Of a stretch of 64,000 bases of DNA, positions 62,533 through 64,000 are shown piece by piece (the stretch's first letter is position 1; every line of letters starts with the position of its first letter). The stretch is from Phycisphaerales bacterium (GTDB lineage Bacteria; Planctomycetota; Phycisphaerae; Phycisphaerales; UBA1924), in the NCBI GenBank assembly GCA_029260295.1, contig JAJDDN010000008.1, forward strand, positions 806,001 to 870,000, given 5' to 3'. The notes beneath the pieces are model-generated. The model worked only from the letters and a program-made list of their open reading frames with translations. It made no database searches and was not told the origin of the DNA. Position numbers and translations under genes: made by a program.

Positions 62533-62590
62533 CTCCTCCCCCGTCAGGACGGGGGAGGTGGCCGAGTCTTCGAGGTCGGAGGGGGTCTTT
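62533..62590 (+). repeat. C-rich/G-rich double-hairpin element M3
   Basis: CCTCCCCCGTC, AG, GACGGGGGAGG (perfect 11 bp), then an imperfect GGCCGA/TCGAGGTC segment and GGAGGGGGTCTTT. Confidence 0.78.
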
Positions 62591-62697
62591 CTTCTCTGGA
62601 TCCAGTGCCCCCTATAGGTCAAAGCAGCACACCCCGCTAATATCCCACAACCCAAAATCACTCAGTTCATCACACACCAAACGACCCAGGTCCTTCC

Positions 62698-62970
62698 ATG
62701 CCCAAAGATGCAATCAGAATCACGGTCCGAATCGTCGACCGCCCAGCCGCGGCCAAACCCGATCCCAACAAACCGTACCAACCCCCCAAAGCACAGGTCT
62801 TCAAAGCCATCGCAGACTGCACACTCAACGGCAAATCACTCAGCAGAAACGCAACAAGCTCAACCGAAGCCCAAGCAAGGCTCGACGCATTCGACAAGCT
62901 CGCAACCCTCGTCGCCAAACAAGGCGACGCCTTCCCCATCAAAGGCCCCGGCGTTGAAGACACCCAGTAA
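62698..62970 (+). CDS. Small conserved-looking hypothetical protein
   Basis: The 90-residue protein begins PKDAIRITVRIVDRPAAAK and continues with KAQVFKAIADCTLNGKSLSR and a charged helix (EAQARLDAFDKLATLVAKQG). The residue mix and C-ending codons match neighbouring real genes, and AGG lies shortly before the ATG. No domain is recognised; it could be a small alpha-beta cytoplasmic protein. It is flanked on both sides by hairpin-rich DNA. Confidence 0.65.
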   Translation: MPKDAIRITVRIVDRPAAAKPDPNKPYQPPKAQVFKAIADCTLNGKSLSRNATSSTEAQARLDAFDKLATLVAKQGDAFPIKGPGVEDTQ

Positions 62971-63019
62971 GGTCTACAAATTGAGCTAATACCCCGAGAA
63001 GCCGAATCTTCATCTTCCT

Positions 63020-63059
63020 CCCTCTCCCCCGGGGAGAGGGCCGGGGTGAGGGCTCCCCG
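63020..63059 (+). repeat. CCCTCTCCCC hairpin element P
   Basis: CCCTCTCCCC pairs with GGGGAGAGGG at 63031-63040, followed by CCGGGGTGAGGGCTCCCCG. To my recollection similar CCCTCTCC...GGAGAGGG repeats occur in many unrelated bacteria. Confidence 0.65.
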
Positions 63060-63105
63060 ACTTCTCCTCTTCTCTCCCCCCCTCTGACTTATCTTGAATT
63101 AATCC

Positions 63106-63143
63106 GGTGCCCTCCTTCGACCGCTTCGGCGAAGGAGGTCTTG
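63106..63143 (+). repeat. GGTGCC-GTCTT hairpin element I
   Basis: Same stem as F and G (CCTCCTTCG-a-CCG / CGGCGAAGGAGG), then GTCTTGG. Confidence 0.82.
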
Positions 63144-63160
63144 GTAGTCCAAGAACGATC

Positions 63161-63207
63161 GGGTGCCCTTACTCGCCGTCTTTGGGGGGCGGCGCAGTGA
63201 GGTCTTC
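63161..63207 (+). repeat. GGGTGCC-GTCTTC hairpin element J
   Basis: CCTTACT-c-GCCG, an enlarged loop TCTTTGGGGGG, CGGC-gc-AGTGAGG, then TCTTCTCTT. T-A/G-T changes in the stem keep most pairs. Confidence 0.75.
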
Positions 63208-63238
63208 TCTTAAAACTACACAACCACCAAACCCCATC

Positions 63239-63285
63239 GGGTGCCCTGCTTACGCCCGATGTCTTCATCGGGCGTAAGCAGATCG
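63239..63285 (+). repeat. GGGTGCC hairpin element K (16-bp perfect stem)
   Basis: After GGGTGCC, 63246-63261 (CTGCTTACGCCCGATG) pairs perfectly with 63266-63281 around loop TCTT. The trailer is GATCG in place of GTCTTC. Confidence 0.82.
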
Positions 63286-63312
63286 AAAACCATCGACGAC
63301 CGAAGACCCATC

Positions 63313-63354
63313 GGGTGGCGTGGAGGTGTCGTCTTCGACTCCTCCACGATCTTG
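63313..63354 (+). repeat. GGGTGGC hairpin element L
   Basis: CGTGGAGG pairs with CCTCCACG around TGTCGTCTTCGACT, followed by ATCTTG. Close relative of C, whose outer pairs are CA/TG in place of CG/CG. Confidence 0.75.
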
Positions 63355-63416
63355 CCCACTCCCCCACACCAAAGACATGCAGGAACCGAAGACGGCACCT
63401 ACATGGCACCCGGACT

Positions 63417-63848
63417 TCAACTTGTTTCTTTCAATCCTCTCATCATCCCTATCACCATTCCAGTCACAATGGGGCCAAACATCCAATACCACAGATTCAC
63501 GGACATTTCTAACTTAAACGATTCAGCCATTTGCTTTTCTGCGATGACATACAACAGGAACGGCAACAATGAAATTGCCTCCACCCATAACACAAACTGA
63601 AATGTGGAACTCCCCGCCGGACTCATTTTGGCATACTTCGGGTTGTCCAGATCAAGTGGCCCAATGGCACAAAAACATCTTATCAGTGTGACAAACAGAA
63701 TAAAGATCGCAACTCCTGGTACAACATGCCAACTCCAATCCATGTAATAGCCAAGAAGAATAGTTGACAGAATCGCATCTATCAGGATCAACAGAGCCCA
63801 ACAGAAGAACTTGTCAATATCACCGTGTATGGATAAATTCATCATCAC
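63417..63848 (-). CDS. Putative four-helix membrane protein
   Basis: The 143-residue protein (ATG at 63848 or two codons later) has hydrophobic segments near residues 14-36, 42-62, 85-105 and 118-138, for example ALLILIDAILSTILLGYY and VVPGVAIFILFVTLIRCF. Short polar loops contain GPLDLDNPKYAKMSPAGSST. No family is recognised. Base use is A+T-richer than its neighbours. It converges on the hairpin array. Confidence 0.55.
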   Translation of the reverse strand: MMMNLSIHGDIDKFFCWALLILIDAILSTILLGYYMDWSWHVVPGVAIFILFVTLIRCFCAIGPLDLDNPKYAKMSPAGSSTFQFVLWVEAISLLPFLLYVIAEKQMAESFKLEMSVNLWYWMFGPIVTGMVIGMMRGLKETS

Positions 63849-63911
63849 CTCTAACCTATAGATTCTTCTAAAACCGTTGCAGTAGGCAAATACTGATTAA
63901 ATACTTGTAAC

Positions 63912-64000
63912 TTACGCAATCCGAACCAACCCCTCCCGATCCCCATCCCCCAACACATCTTCCGCATCCACCAACCACCTTCTCGCATCCTGCACATACC
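63912..64000 (-). CDS. C-terminal end of an unidentified protein (partial)
   Basis: On the reverse strand a frame enters from the right edge and ends at TAA (63912-63914). It gives a protein-like tail, VQDARRWLVDAEDVLGDGD then REGLVRIA. Too short for naming; the start lies outside the window. Confidence 0.4.
   Translation of the reverse strand, partial: YVQDARRWLVDAEDVLGDGDREGLVRIA

Larger units (their letters stand above)
62393..62697. other. Hairpin-rich intergenic region upstream of ribD
   Basis: These 305 bp between divergent genes are largely made of structured repeats: hairpin H and C/G-rich units M2 and M3. No coding sequence is supported. Confidence 0.6.
62971..63416. other. Hairpin-array intergenic region
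   Basis: These 446 bp between convergent genes consist mostly of structured repeats: the 63020 hairpin and elements I, J, K and L. No coding sequence is supported. Confidence 0.65.

Noticed and set aside
63020..63354. CRISPR array
   Set aside because: The repeats are hairpins with different stems and irregular spacing, with no constant repeat plus spacer structure and no cas genes.

Overview
The window looks like a chromosomal segment of a Planctomycetota bacterium, most likely class Phycisphaerae. Three exported proteins end in a cysteine-flanked, dockerin-like tail with paired DFFDI motifs, a style known from Phycisphaerae. SecA is very long, HU and DksA homologues carry histone-H1-like Lys/Ala tails, and rpsL-rpsG is not followed by fusA or tuf. 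No rRNA, CRISPR array, prophage or intact insertion sequence was seen. There is one tRNA, tRNA-Pro(CGG).

Layout. 0-9.7 kb is a looser, visibly A+T-richer stretch. It holds an ion channel, a dihaem cytochrome c plus NorB-like pair, a PLP decarboxylase, an ECF sigma factor with a membrane partner, a secreted ChaN/Tiki-like protein and the arsenite pump Acr3. Decayed direct repeats resembling the 3' end of the adjacent tRNA-Pro gene lie between these genes. 9.7-17.8 kb carries a pseudopilin, SecA, a free-standing NrdJ C-terminal domain, a 2-hydroxyacid dehydrogenase and an HU-type protein. 17.8-28.9 kb has a poly-Gly lipoprotein, PsuG, two secreted DFFDI-tail proteins, a response regulator, a PBP4-type peptidase and a UbiD-family decarboxylase. 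29-36.7 kb has a methyltransferase plus ABC exporter operon (ATGA overlaps), ProC, AccA, a DksA-like protein overlapping LspA, a cupin and an MBL hydrolase. 36.8-47.6 kb has DinB, ThiF/MoeB, GNAT, a phosphoesterase, ribosomal S12-S7, a MazG-like protein, two tandem membrane PP2C phosphatases, a cobalamin adenosyltransferase and RecJ. 47.6-57.1 kb is a type II secretion/type IV pilus-like cluster (TPR lipoprotein, secretin, small membrane protein, three pseudopilins), an exported HEAT protein and an HTH-receiver regulator. 57-64 kb holds an FG-GAP secreted protein, an M42 peptidase, YgfZ, RibD and small hypothetical genes.

The most striking non-coding signal is a family of intergenic hairpins: GGGTGCC, then a perfect or near-perfect stem, then GTCTTC. 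The flanks are conserved, but the stem sequence differs between copies while still pairing. At least 13 copies occur in the window, mostly between convergent genes, with five structured elements within 340 bp near 63.2 kb. One tandem duplication near 61.2 kb keeps its downstream flank while the stem has been replaced. The second notable signal is the NorB-like protein, which lacks one FeB histidine, the active-site glutamate and one low-spin haem histidine of canonical NO reductase.
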